From assembly GCF_018343515.1 (NCBI RefSeq), contig NZ_JAGYPD010000001.1, forward strand, positions 62,001-126,000: 64,000 nt of DNA, read 5' to 3'. Of this stretch, positions 34,854-47,585 are shown one piece after another. The notes below the pieces were generated by a model. That model saw only the letters and a program-made list of their open reading frames with translations. It ran no database searches and was not told where the DNA came from. A program made the position numbers and the translations under genes. This DNA is from Bacillus sp. FJAT-50079. Its GTDB lineage: Bacteria > Bacillota > Bacilli > Bacillales > Bacillaceae_C. The number at the start of each line of letters is the position of its first letter. Position 1 is the stretch's first letter.

Positions 34854-35597
34854 CCTTATCTACCTGCTTCTCATTAAAACGACTTAGAAGGGCGATTAGA
34901 ACCATCCTTTTCTACCTTCTTCCTATTAAAACGACTTGGAAGGGCGATTAGAAATGACCTTATCTACCTTCTTCTCATTAAATCGAGTTGGAAGGGAGAT
35001 TAGAACCATCTTTTTCTACCTTCTTCCAATTAAAACGACTTGGAAGGGCGATTTGAACCATCCTTTTCTACCTTCTTCTCACTAAAACGACTTGGAGGGG
35101 CGATTAGAACCATCCTTTTCTACCTTCTTCCAATTAAAACGACTTGGAAGGGAGATTAGAACCATCCTTTTCTACCTTCTTCTCATTAAAACGACTTGGA
35201 AGGGCGATTAGAAATGACCTTATCTACTTTCTTCTCATTAAAACGAGTTGGAAGGGCGATTTGAACCATCTTTTTCTACCTTCTTCTTACTAAAATGACT
35301 TGGAAGGGCGATTAGAATCATCCTTTTCTACCTTCTTCTCATTAAAACGAGTTGGAAGGGAGATTAGAAATGACCTTATCTACCTTCTTCTCATTAAAAC
35401 GAGTTGGAAGGGCGATTTGAACCATCTTTTTCTACCTTCTTCCTATTAAAACGACTTGGAAGGGCGATTAGAAATGACCTTATCTACCTTCTTCTCATTA
35501 AAACGCCTTAGAAGGGCGATTAGAATCATCCTTTTCTACCTTCTTCCAATTAAAACGAGTTGGAAGGGCGATTTGAACCATCTTTTTCTACCTTCTA
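34854..35597. repeat. Tandem array: 14 units of exactly 52 bp plus a partial unit
   Basis: The GA(C/G)TTGGAAGGG landmark begins at 34881 and recurs every 52 bp without exception to 35557: no insertion or deletion in 14 copies, only substitutions. Each unit has a pyrimidine-rich half (CCTTTTCTACCTTCTTC) and a purine-rich half (TTGGAAGGGCGATTAGAA) around ATTAAAACGA, so it can fold; in some units CTTCCAA and TTGGAAG pair perfectly. Variants are reused in blocks: CCATCCTTTTC against ATGACCTTATC, and GATTAGAA against GATTTGAA. There are no unique spacers and no open frame (52 is not divisible by 3). It sits between a terminator (35681-35709) and the operator of the exporter operon. Confidence 0.95.
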
Positions 35598-35680
35598 GTT
35601 TAAAAAACATTATCCTCGCTCCATAAACATCACTCTCATTAATCTTTTCACAGAAAAAGAATTGATCACAATCACGCTAC

Positions 35681-35709
35681 AAAAAAACTGCCCCATTAAA
35701 TGGGACAGT
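35681..35709 (-). terminator. Terminator after the LnrK-like regulator
   Basis: On the minus strand ACTGTCCCAT pairs with ATGGGGCAGT, followed by TTTTTTT, within one base of the regulator stop codon. It separates the two-component genes from the exporter genes downstream. Confidence 0.85.
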
Positions 35710-35710
35710 A

Positions 35711-36349
35711 TTATACGAGGTTATTTTTCACTGCATAAATGGCAAGTTGGGTTCGATCGCGCAAATTTAATTGCTGTAATATTTGTGTGATATGATTTTT
35801 CACTGTACCAACTGATAGATATAGGTGGCTTGCAATTTCTTTATTTGTTTTTCCTTCTCCGACAAGTTTAGCAATCTCAAGTTCTCGCGTTGTTAAAAAT
35901 GGAACCTGAACTGGCTCGACTTTTCTTTTATCTAGAAGACGAGGAACCATTCTTGCTGCCACCTCTTCATTTAATACAAGTCCACCTTTCAAACAGCTAT
36001 GAACCGCTTGAATAAGCTTTTCCGGCTCTGCTGTCTTTAATAAAAAGCCACTTGCTCCGTCCTTTAATGTTTCCATCGCTGCTTCATCATCGTTAAAAGT
36101 TGTCAAAACAAGGATTTTTACATGTGGCCAGCGCTGTTTAATCCATTTTGTTGCCTCAATTCCATTCATTTGCGGCATGCGAATATCCATTAAAACGACA
36201 TCCACTTCATGTTTTTCCATCATTTCCATTGCTTCTTCACCCGTCCCTGCCTCGGCAACGACGATAAACAGCTCCTCTTGCTCGACAATCATTCGCAATC
36301 CCTTTCTCACAATCAACTGATCTTCCACAAGTAAAATTTTCACCTTCAT
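35711..36349 (-). CDS. NarL-family response regulator (LnrK/YfiK-like)
   Basis: Transcription factor paired with the kinase upstream. Receiver domain with ILLVEDQLIVRKGLRMI at the start and phospho-acceptor Asp near residue 54 in VVLMDIRMPQMNGIEA; LuxR-type helix-turn-helix at about 145-210 with LTTRELEIAKLVGEGKTNKEIA. Its start overlaps the kinase stop by four bases. Presumed activator of the LnrLMN-like exporter about 1 kb downstream. Confidence 0.88.
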   Translation of the reverse strand: MKVKILLVEDQLIVRKGLRMIVEQEELFIVVAEAGTGEEAMEMMEKHEVDVVLMDIRMPQMNGIEATKWIKQRWPHVKILVLTTFNDDEAAMETLKDGASGFLLKTAEPEKLIQAVHSCLKGGLVLNEEVAARMVPRLLDKRKVEPVQVPFLTTRELEIAKLVGEGKTNKEIASHLYLSVGTVKNHITQILQQLNLRDRTQLAIYAVKNNLV

Positions 36350-37443
36350 GACGCTTTCTCCTTCACTGGCATTGATCCTTCAATAATAAATTCCTGATCT
36401 GTTTGATAAATTCGCAGCCTGCCACCTTGCTCCTCTACCCGTTCTCGCATCGCCGTTAATCCGAAGCCAATCTCAAATGAATTCGGATGAGAAATCGGAT
36501 TGGCAATCACCCATTCAATATCACCAATTGCTGAGCGTCCTAAGGTTACTTCCACTTTTTTCGATGGGCTATGTTTCATTACATTCGTTAGCCCTTCCTG
36601 AATTGATCGATACAATACAACACTTTGCACATTTGTTAATTCCGTCATCAGCACCCCTTGCTTTGTTGTAAAACGGACAAGCAAATGATTCTCTGCCTCA
36701 AGCTTGCGAATTAATTGTAATACCGAAGCAATGCCTGCCACTTCTTCATGTTTTAACGTTTTTACAGCCATTCTCGTTTCTTCTAAGCTTTGCAAAGCCA
36801 ATTGCTTCAAATCGGCATAATCAGTCGATCGGTTTTGGATCGAGAGCATTTCTACTTGCATAAGAAGGGCCGTTAACTTATGACCAACAGAATCATGCAT
36901 ATCTCGAGCAATCCGTGTCCGCTCTTCTAGACGAGCCACTCGTTCATTTTCAAGATTCAATCTTTTTACATTTCGATATTCTGTAAGTAAGTGTTCGTAC
37001 ATCTCCCTTTGTTCCTCTCGTTCCCCTACATATTGATGAAGCCGAAGCGCCAAAAATAAGAAGAAACATGTAATAAAAAGAAACGTTAATTGCCATTCCT
37101 GTTTTAAAATACATAGTAAAACAATTAAAATAAAACTATATGCTACGAAAAATCGATAGGCTCTCGCTCGTAATTGAAAGACAGCCTCCATTGTAATGTA
37201 CAATACAAACAGCCAGATCCACGCAAAATCAACTTTCAAAAATAAAAGACTAAAATGTAGACTATGTAAAAAAACATATAGCCAAACCGGATTTTTCATG
37301 ACAGGAAGAAAAAAATACATTGCAAAGGAAATCGCACATCCGATTAATAATAAGGAAAAAGTCAAATCATCCTCGATATTTTCCACTAAAAAACATATCC
37401 AAATTGTGGCGAATACTACCAAGCGAATAATCCAGCCTTTCAA
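36346..37443 (-). CDS. Sensor histidine kinase, HisKA_3 type (LnrJ/YfiJ-like)
   Basis: Membrane kinase of the LnrJK-like pair. About five hydrophobic segments in residues 5-135, a linker helix, the DHp motif TRIARDMHDSVGHKLTALLMQ with phospho-acceptor His near residue 180, and a HATPase_c domain whose last box reads GFGLTAMRERVEEQGG. The N box is less typical (SIQEGLTNVMKHS is present). In B. subtilis LnrJ responds to linearmycins via its membrane domain. The gene follows a small membrane protein gene by 23 bp. Confidence 0.87.
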   Translation of the reverse strand: MKGWIIRLVVFATIWICFLVENIEDDLTFSLLLIGCAISFAMYFFLPVMKNPVWLYVFLHSLHFSLLFLKVDFAWIWLFVLYITMEAVFQLRARAYRFFVAYSFILIVLLCILKQEWQLTFLFITCFFLFLALRLHQYVGEREEQREMYEHLLTEYRNVKRLNLENERVARLEERTRIARDMHDSVGHKLTALLMQVEMLSIQNRSTDYADLKQLALQSLEETRMAVKTLKHEEVAGIASVLQLIRKLEAENHLLVRFTTKQGVLMTELTNVQSVVLYRSIQEGLTNVMKHSPSKKVEVTLGRSAIGDIEWVIANPISHPNSFEIGFGLTAMRERVEEQGGRLRIYQTDQEFIIEGSMPVKEKAS

Positions 37444-37466
37444 AAAATCACCACCTCATTTGCAGA

Positions 37467-37928
37467 TTATTTTCTAATTGTTAACTCTTTAGCAATGGAA
37501 GATTTTTTTCCTCTCCCCTTTTTATATTTAGTCAATTGGATATGATAATAGTTAACATATTCGATGATGGCAAAAACATAAATGAATACGGTCAGGGACC
37601 ACTGAATAAATGAACCATACACACCCTGAATCATATGAATTAGAAATATTACAGGTGCAATATATATAAGGATAAGATTCATCTTTTTTAGGTTACTATA
37701 AATTTTGTTCAAGTTAGGTAATACGTTTGCTTTAGTTTTTAATCGTCTCCATTTAATAAACCAATAAAAACTCCCTTGCAGCAATATAAAAATTAAAATC
37801 AAGAATACATATTGAATTGAATAATGTTGATTTGGATGAAGTGAATACATATAAAGAAAGACAAAAACGATTACTGAAAAAAACTCTCCCGTAAATAAAT
37901 ACACAAGCCTTTTTTCTAGCTCTTTCAA
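37467..37928 (-). CDS. Hypothetical four-helix membrane protein
   Basis: No family recognised. The 153-residue product has about four hydrophobic segments (roughly 10-28, 35-55, 85-103, 110-128) and a strongly basic C-terminus with KYKKGRGKKSSIAKE. It lies 23 bp upstream of the LnrJ-like kinase on the same strand, so it may be co-transcribed and might be an accessory to that sensor; that is inference from position only. Confidence 0.7.
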   Translation of the reverse strand: MKELEKRLVYLFTGEFFSVIVFVFLYMYSLHPNQHYSIQYVFLILIFILLQGSFYWFIKWRRLKTKANVLPNLNKIYSNLKKMNLILIYIAPVIFLIHMIQGVYGSFIQWSLTVFIYVFAIIEYVNYYHIQLTKYKKGRGKKSSIAKELTIRK

Positions 37929-38028
37929 AACTACTCACCTCTTCTCCTTCACTCTATTGTATGTAAGTTATAAGAGGGTAGCAATAACAGAAAAAGTACA
38001 CCACTCCTATTGTGATGTACTTTTTCCG

Positions 38029-38757
38029 CTATTGTAAAACCTCTATACCTGTTTTATTAATCAATTCTGAAACAGTAACAAATTCATATCCTTTTTCCTT
38101 TAGAGCAGGTAATATTTCTTCCAATGCTCGTACGGTTTGAGAACGATCACCGCCAGCATCGTGAAATAGGACGACATCACCAGCTTTAGCACCGGACAAT
38201 ACTTTGGAAACGATTTGGTTTACTCCAGGTCTTTTCCAATCCTCCGTATCCTGATGCCAAGACCACATTACGACCCTAAGCCCATTTTGCACAGCTGTAT
38301 TTATAATGCGTTCGTTATAATTTCCTCCTACCGGTCGATAAAAAATGGGATATGTGCCAGTAATTTTAAAAATTGCTTGGTCTGTTTTTATTAATTCCTT
38401 CTCTAACTCAGCCACTGTACCTGAATGAGGATGAGTGTACGTATGATTAGCAATTTCATGTCCTTCCTTTTTTTCTCTAAGAATAAGGTCGGGATATTCT
38501 TCTGCATGTTCACCAATGACAAAAAAGGTAGCCTTTGCATTGTATTTGGCAAGTAAATCTAAAATTTGCGGTGTAAACTTGGAATGAGGGCCATCATCAA
38601 ATGTAAGAGCAATCACTTTTTCATCTGTTTTAACGTCCCAAATCACATCTCCTGTTTTCTCATAATAAGCTCTTCCCTTTTCCTCCGCAAAAGAATGCTG
38701 GACAACTGAGGCCAGGAATACCAGGCCCATTCCAATAATGAATACGAATTGTTTCAC
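38029..38757 (-). CDS. Secreted polysaccharide deacetylase (NodB domain)
   Basis: Predicted to remove N-acetyl groups from peptidoglycan or another surface glycan outside the cell. After a signal peptide (residues 1-24, ending HSFAEE) comes a full NodB domain: motif 1 ALTFDDGPHSKFTPQ near residue 50, motif 2 HEIANHTYTHPHSG near residue 97 with the metal-binding HxxxH, motif 3 FYRPVGGNYNERI, motif 4 WSWHQDTEDW, motif 5 VVLFHDAGGDRSQT. All catalytic residues are present. Start is GTG with GGAGGAAAAA before it. Size and motifs resemble PdaA/PdaB-type enzymes, but sporulation role is not assured. Confidence 0.9.
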   Translation of the reverse strand: MKQFVFIIGMGLVFLASVVQHSFAEEKGRAYYEKTGDVIWDVKTDEKVIALTFDDGPHSKFTPQILDLLAKYNAKATFFVIGEHAEEYPDLILREKKEGHEIANHTYTHPHSGTVAELEKELIKTDQAIFKITGTYPIFYRPVGGNYNERIINTAVQNGLRVVMWSWHQDTEDWKRPGVNQIVSKVLSGAKAGDVVLFHDAGGDRSQTVRALEEILPALKEKGYEFVTVSELINKTGIEVLQ

Positions 38758-38911
38758 ACATTTTTCCTCCTAGCCTTGTTCATTTGCCAGAGGATTACTT
38801 ACGCTTTATCTCCTCAAAAATTATTGTTGGCAATCTACGAAGGATTATGCGATGCAACTCCTATATTCACATGAAAAAAATTACATTGTCCACGAATGAA
38901 TCTTGCCGCCA

Positions 38912-39595
38912 TTACTCAGAGCTGTTTTGCTTTTTCTTGATCATCAGGGTAATCGGTTGATCAGAACCAGTCATTAATTTATGAATGTAAGCAGTTGTCA
39001 GCTCAAATCCATTTTCAACTTTATCTACGATATAATGTGTACGTTCGAAGAAAATGGAACGGAAATGATCCATTTGTCTTATAAGCTTCTCTGTTAATGC
39101 TTCTTGGTTTTCCATACGATTTATTACTTCTTTTTGACTTTCTTCCTGCTTGGACATTTGATCTACAACTTTTGATTGAATCTGTAAGTACTCGTTCATT
39201 TTATTCGTCAACTGTTCATTTTCCGCTTCAAACTTTTCCAATCGTTCTACAATTTCTTGATTTGTTTTCTTTAAACTTTCCAATTGCTCAATGAGCTCAG
39301 TTTCTACTTTCCCTTCAAATTTCCTTAATAACGTCATAACATCACGTTCAAACTGCTTCTGTTCTTGGTTATTTGCTTTCAGCTCATTTAATTGATTGCG
39401 AATTCCAACTTCCCCTTGTTCATGTTTATCTTTTAATTGATCAAATTCGCGTTGCAATAAATCATTTGCCTTTTTTTGCTCTTCCACAAATTCAGAAAAA
39501 TAATCGATTTTATGAAAAGCTTGATTTGTTGCTCGAATTCCATCCTCATTTTCAAACATGTCCGGATGCTCATTTTTATTCATAAATAACCCCAT
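38912..39595 (-). CDS. Coiled-coil hypothetical protein
   Basis: Around 227 residues, mostly charged and helix-forming, with heptad-like repeats from about 35 to 180 (QKKANDLLQREFDQLKDKHE and LEKFEAENEQLTNKMNEYLQ). No signal peptide or membrane segment. The C-terminal 45 residues (FFERTHYIVDKVENGFELTT) break the coil. ATG 39593-39595 is favoured since GGGAGTGG lies before it. I do not know a function; structural or scaffold roles would be typical for this composition. Monocistronic and divergent from the next gene. Confidence 0.75.
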   Translation of the reverse strand: MGLFMNKNEHPDMFENEDGIRATNQAFHKIDYFSEFVEEQKKANDLLQREFDQLKDKHEQGEVGIRNQLNELKANNQEQKQFERDVMTLLRKFEGKVETELIEQLESLKKTNQEIVERLEKFEAENEQLTNKMNEYLQIQSKVVDQMSKQEESQKEVINRMENQEALTEKLIRQMDHFRSIFFERTHYIVDKVENGFELTTAYIHKLMTGSDQPITLMIKKKQNSSE

Positions 39596-39735
39596 TTTTG
39601 CGTCCACTCCCTTAGCTTCTGCATGATATTATCGTATGCAGCCAAATGAAAAAGGGCAGCCCATTCAATGATTCCCCAAATTCCGATTGCCTTCCAAAAT
39701 TTAGTGTATTACTATTAATTTAGGAGTGAATATTC

Positions 39736-40302
39736 TTGAAAAACAAAAAAACGTTTCTAATTGTATTTGGGATTATTGTTCTAGGTTTGACCGCATACAC
39801 TCTTTTCATCGAGCTAAATCAAGGAAGGGTTACCGTTGAAGAAAAAGTAGCTGTTACAAAAAATGAGGATGGAGCAAATATCGAGGAAACAATCATTGAG
39901 ATTGATGAAAAAAAGGTTGTAGCATTGGAAGAAGAAATGCCTGAACTTATGACTGAGTATGCTGTACAAGACGCAATCCATGCGATGTCACACCAAAAGG
40001 TCAAAGCAGATGAAAAATGGGGATTCCTTCCTTTAACTCAAGATCGAGTCAAAAGGTTAATTGAAGTTGTTGAAAAAAATGAAAAAGAGTACAATCATTC
40101 TAATATTTATTTGGACATTCTTAGACGTTGGGAAAAAAGTGATTTCTCATCAGTAGATAAAGATCATAATGCAATATGGGAATTACAAGGTGGAACAATA
40201 GGAAAAGCGTATGGCATATTGTCTCCGGAGGAAGAAAAAGCATTCATCCGTAAACATTTTAATATTGTAGAAAAACCAAGTAACGATACAAAAAAAGAAT
40301 GA
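39736..40302 (+). CDS. Membrane-anchored hypothetical protein (DUF6241-like)
   Basis: The 188-residue product has one N-terminal membrane segment (about 7-24) with the rest probably outside the cell. It is rich in Glu and Lys. The segment YAVQDAIHAMSHQKVKADEKW and GFLPLTQDRVKRLIEVVE match what I recall of the uncharacterised DUF6241 family of bacilli. Start is a TTG at 39736, 7 bases after TAGGAGTGA. No neighbour shares its strand, so it is a single-gene unit. Confidence 0.72.
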   Translation: MKNKKTFLIVFGIIVLGLTAYTLFIELNQGRVTVEEKVAVTKNEDGANIEETIIEIDEKKVVALEEEMPELMTEYAVQDAIHAMSHQKVKADEKWGFLPLTQDRVKRLIEVVEKNEKEYNHSNIYLDILRRWEKSDFSSVDKDHNAIWELQGGTIGKAYGILSPEEEKAFIRKHFNIVEKPSNDTKKE

Positions 40303-40391
40303 TATATACGTTCTTCTTCAACCCTATTTTTCAAAATAGCCCCAATACACTCTTCCCTTCTGCACCAAAGAAAAGGGATGGATTCACAAAC

Positions 40392-40442
40392 AAAAGAGCT
40401 GTCCAGAATGCTAGTATCACTAACTTTCTGGACAGCTCTTTT
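40392..40442. terminator. Terminator at the end of the tRNA cluster
   Basis: AAAAGAGCTGTCCAGAA pairs with TTCTGGACAGCTCTTTT, a 17-bp perfect stem. It ends the minus-strand rRNA-tRNA operon and can also stop the plus-strand hypothetical gene. Confidence 0.9.
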
Positions 40443-40451
40443 ATGATAGGA

Positions 40452-40525
40452 CGCGCCTTAGAGGATTCGAACCTCTGACCCACAGCTTAGAAGGCTGTTG
40501 CTCTATCCTGCTGAGCTAAAGGCGC
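40452..40525 (-). tRNA. tRNA-Arg (TCT)
   Basis: 74-nt cloverleaf; anticodon loop CTTCTAA in stem CAGC-/GCTG, T-loop GGTTCGAATCC. No encoded CCA, unlike most others in the cluster. Last gene of the operon. Confidence 0.96.
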
Positions 40526-40541
40526 ATATAAATAAAAATAA

Positions 40542-40613
40542 CTCCGCAGGTAGGATTCGAACCTACGACCGATCGGTTAACAGCCGATAGCTCTACCACT
40601 GAGCTACTGCGGA
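40542..40613 (-). tRNA. tRNA-Asn (GTT)
   Basis: 72-nt cloverleaf with anticodon loop CTGTTAA and acceptor stem TCCGCAG/CTGCGGA; CCA is not encoded. Confidence 0.96.
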
Positions 40614-40614
40614 A

Positions 40615-40691
<77 letters not shown>

Positions 40692-40702
40692 ATATAAAAA
40701 TA

Positions 40703-40776
40703 TGGAGCGGGTGAAGGGAATCGAACCCTCATCATCAGCTTGGAAGGCTGAGGTTTTACCACTAAACTACACCCGC
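40703..40776 (-). tRNA. tRNA-Gly (TCC)
   Basis: 74 nt with CCA; acceptor GCGGGTG/CACCCGC, anticodon loop CTTCCAA. Confidence 0.96.
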
Positions 40777-40783
40777 ATAAAAA

Positions 40784-40860
40784 TGGGGCGACTGATGGGA
40801 ATCGAACCCACGAGTGTCGGAGCCACAATCCGATGCGTTAACCACTTCGCCACAGTCGCC
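40784..40860 (-). tRNA. tRNA-His (GTG)
   Basis: 77 nt with CCA and the extra 5-prime G (G-1) opposite discriminator C that marks tRNA-His; anticodon loop TTGTGGC. Confidence 0.96.
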
Positions 40861-40881
40861 ATTGTATTCTTTTATTTAAAA

Positions 40882-40957
40882 TGGTGGCTCAGGACGGAAT
40901 CGAACCGCCGACACAAGGATTTTCAGTCCTTTGCTCTACCGACTGAGCTACTGAGCC
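40882..40957 (-). tRNA. tRNA-Phe (GAA)
   Basis: 76 nt with CCA; anticodon loop CTGAAAA, acceptor GGCTCAG/CTGAGCC. A 26-nt copy of its 5-prime part lies upstream at 41079-41104. Confidence 0.96.
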
Positions 40958-41104
40958 AAATATGTAATAACACGCTTACCTTGATACTAGTTGTCCTTCG
41001 TCCCCATCTCGGAAGGATCAACCAAGAAGTCGCTCGATGGGTACGGCTCGAAGCCATTTCAGGGAAGCTTTGCTTCGCTGCTCTACCGACTAAGCTACTG
41101 AGCC
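40958..41104 (-). repeat. Inserted element with duplicated 5-prime fragment of tRNA-Phe
   Basis: The last 26 bases (41079-41104) repeat the acceptor 5-prime strand and D-arm of tRNA-Phe with one mismatch, then diverge; no anticodon or T-arm follows, so this is not a tRNA gene. The remaining 121 bp (40958-41078) are unrelated to tRNA but align over about 83 bp with the insert at 41291-41405. A stem CCCATC (41003-41008) with GATGGG (41036-41041), extended by GT/AC, is conserved with the other copy. Confidence 0.8.
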
Positions 41105-41127
41105 ACATCTATGTAAAAAATATAAAA

Positions 41128-41203
41128 TGGCGGTCCCGACGGGAATCGAACCCGCGATCTCCTGCGTGACAGGCAGGCATGTTAACCGCTACACCACGGG
41201 ACC
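41128..41203 (-). tRNA. tRNA-Asp (GTC)
   Basis: 76 nt with CCA; acceptor GGTCCCG/CGGGACC, anticodon loop CTGTCAC. Confidence 0.96.
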
Positions 41204-41281
<78 letters not shown>

Positions 41282-41428
41282 ATAATAATAATTATACTAA
41301 TGTCTGCATGCACAACACATATTGACTGTCCCGATCTCAGGAAGCTCATTCAAGCAGTATTTCGATCGGTACAACTCGCAGTTTATTCAGTGAAGTAACG
41401 CTCGTTGCTCCACCCCGCGATAATAATA
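41282..41428 (-). repeat. Inserted element with duplicated 5-prime fragment of tRNA-fMet
   Basis: TGCTCCACCCCGCG plus ATAATAATA (41268-41290) is repeated exactly at 41406-41428, bracketing a 115-bp insert (41291-41405). The second copy has only 14 tRNA bases, so it is a fragment. The insert aligns over about 83 bp with that beside tRNA-Phe. Its stem is CCGATC (41331-41336) with GATCGG (41364-41369), loop 27 nt, same geometry as the other copy. Confidence 0.8.
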
Positions 41429-41442
41429 AACGATATGAAATA

Positions 41443-41535
41443 TGGAGGAGGTAGAGGGATTCGAACCCCCGCGCGGTTTGACCCGCCTGTCGGTTTTCAA
41501 GACCGATCCCTTCAGCCAGACTTGGGTATACCTCC
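41443..41535 (-). tRNA. tRNA-Ser (TGA)
   Basis: 93 nt with long variable arm and CCA; anticodon loop CTTGAAA. Base 73 reads T where bacterial tRNA-Ser normally has G. Confidence 0.95.
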
Positions 41536-41546
41536 AATTATAAATA

Positions 41547-41623
41547 TGGTAGCGGCGGAGGGGATCGAACCCACGACCTTACGGGTATGAACCGTACGCT
41601 CTAGCCAGCTGAGCTACGCCGCC
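41547..41623 (-). tRNA. Elongator tRNA-Met (CAT)
   Basis: 77 nt with CCA; anticodon loop TTCATAC, fully paired acceptor GGCGGCG/CGCCGCT-type. The sequence resembles Bacillus elongator Met rather than the lysidine-modified Ile-CAT. Confidence 0.92.
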
Positions 41624-41645
41624 AATATAGGATTAATTTTCTTTA

Positions 41646-41721
41646 TGGTGGAGCCTAGCGGGATCGAACCGCTGACCTCCTGCGTGCAAGGCAGGCGCTC
41701 TCCCAGCTGAGCTAAGGCCCC
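41646..41721 (-). tRNA. tRNA-Ala (TGC)
   Basis: 76 nt with CCA; anticodon loop CTTGCAC, and the G3-T70 wobble expected of tRNA-Ala in the acceptor GGGGCCT/AGGCTCC. Confidence 0.96.
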
Positions 41722-41725
41722 GTAA

Positions 41726-41802
41726 TGGTCGGGAAGACAGGATTCGAACCTGCGACCCCTTGGTCCCAAACCAAGTGCTCTACCAAGCTGAGCTACTTCC
41801 CG
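41726..41802 (-). tRNA. tRNA-Pro (TGG)
   Basis: 77 nt with CCA; anticodon loop TTTGGGA, acceptor CGGGAAG/CTTCCCG. Confidence 0.96.
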
Positions 41803-41837
41803 TTTTATTAAGAAGAACTTCAACCCACTCAAGAAAA

Positions 41838-41913
<76 letters not shown>

Positions 41914-41923
41914 ATATTTAATA

Positions 41924-41999
41924 TGGTGGAGGATGACGGGATCGAACCGCCGACCCTCTGCTTGTAAGGCAGATGCTCTCCCAGCTGAGCTAATCCTCC
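41924..41999 (-). tRNA. tRNA-Val (TAC)
   Basis: 76 nt with CCA; anticodon loop CTTACAA, acceptor GGAGGAT/ATCCTCC. Confidence 0.96.
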
Positions 42000-42067
42000 A
42001 ATGCAAAAATATGCAAGTACATATGTTACGACAGGACGTCGCGCATTTAACATGCCTTAATAAAAAT

Positions 42068-42142
42068 TGGTGACCCCTACGGGATTCGAACCCGTGTTAC
42101 CGCCGTGAAAGGGCGGTGTCTTAACCGCTTGACCAAGGGGCC
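42068..42142 (-). tRNA. tRNA-Glu (TTC)
   Basis: 75 nt with CCA; anticodon loop CTTTCAC, acceptor GGCCCCT/AGGGGTC with one wobble. First tRNA after 5S rRNA. Confidence 0.96.
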
Positions 42143-42181
42143 CTTATGTAATTTGATTTAAAAACTTAAAAGCAAAACAAT

Positions 42182-42197
42182 AGCCCCTGATGGGGCT
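42182..42197 (-). other. Hairpin 3-prime of 5S rRNA
   Basis: AGCCCCTGATGGGGCT is a 6-bp perfect stem with a 4-base loop directly beyond the 5S 3-prime end, lacking a strong U-run on the exit side. Probably an rRNA processing structure or weak attenuator before the tRNAs. Confidence 0.5.
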
Positions 42198-42199
42198 TT

Positions 42200-42315
<116 letters not shown>

Positions 42316-42417
42316 CATGCACAGGAATCGCTAACTGTTACGTTGCTCATCCATCTTCAGAGAATATATTTATTCTCTCAAAACTAGATAACATGACAAA
42401 CATCATTGATTGTATAG

Positions 42418-47109
<4,692 letters not shown>

Positions 47110-47281
47110 GAAGTTTAGGCTCGCACAATGCGAGTCACAACGACATTGTCACAGGATGTGACGTTCTTAGTCGTTGATCCTTACTCTTGCTGGCAATGGT
47201 TAAAACCATTGTTTAAAAATTATTGACGTTTCTGTTTTGTTTAGTTTTCAAAGAACTATGTTGTTTTTTGCGACAAGATTT

Positions 47282-47310
47282 ATATTAACATCTTATCACA
47301 GTGGCGTCAA
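47282..47310 (-). promoter_or_regulatory. rRNA operon promoter P2 (proximal)
   Basis: TTGACG (47305-47310, minus strand) and TAATAT (47282-47287) with 17 bp spacing, about 170 bp upstream of mature 16S. Confidence 0.85.
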
Positions 47311-47382
47311 CCACTTTTTAAAAAACATTTTTCAATTTTTTTCGTTGTCGCTAATTCCTTTGAATAGCAGCGACAGTTATAA

Positions 47383-47411
47383 ATAATACTACTCTATCAA
47401 ATAGAAGTCAA
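47383..47411 (-). promoter_or_regulatory. rRNA operon promoter P1 (distal)
   Basis: TTGACT (47406-47411, minus strand) and TATTAT (47383-47388), 17 bp apart, 101 bp upstream of P2. Tandem promoters about 100 bp apart are usual for Bacillus rrn operons. Confidence 0.85.
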
Positions 47412-47444
47412 CACCTTTTTTCAAAAAAGATATATATAAATAAA

Positions 47445-47502
47445 AGCAGTGTTTAAAGAGCTTGTGCATCATTTGTCTACCCTGCTATTTGGTCCTTTAA
47501 AC
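47445..47502. other. Inverted repeat upstream of the rrn promoters
   Basis: GTTTAAAG (47451-47458) and CTTTAAAC (47495-47502) are separated by 36 bases, with AGCAG/CTGCT also inverted. No U-tract. May be a weak terminator for the deacetylase gene or nothing; otherwise 47412-47585 holds nothing I recognise. Confidence 0.3.
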
Positions 47503-47585
47503 ATCATTCCAAAAAAGTATATCACATATTTTCAGATTGAGACTGACTGCCGAGAAGTATAGGGAAAAAGAAAAGCACTAAATTC

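Noticed and set aside
34854-35597. CRISPR array
   Set aside because: Regular period, but the whole 52-bp unit repeats; there are no unique spacers between short repeats, and no cas genes nearby.
41079-41104. Additional tRNA gene
   Set aside because: Only the 5-prime acceptor strand and D-arm are present; no anticodon arm, T-arm or 3-prime acceptor strand follows.
40702-41169. 155-codon plus-strand open frame over the tRNA cluster
   Set aside because: It is the reverse side of tRNA-Gly, His, Phe and Asp genes; the repeated ESNPR-like peptides are just translated T-arms.
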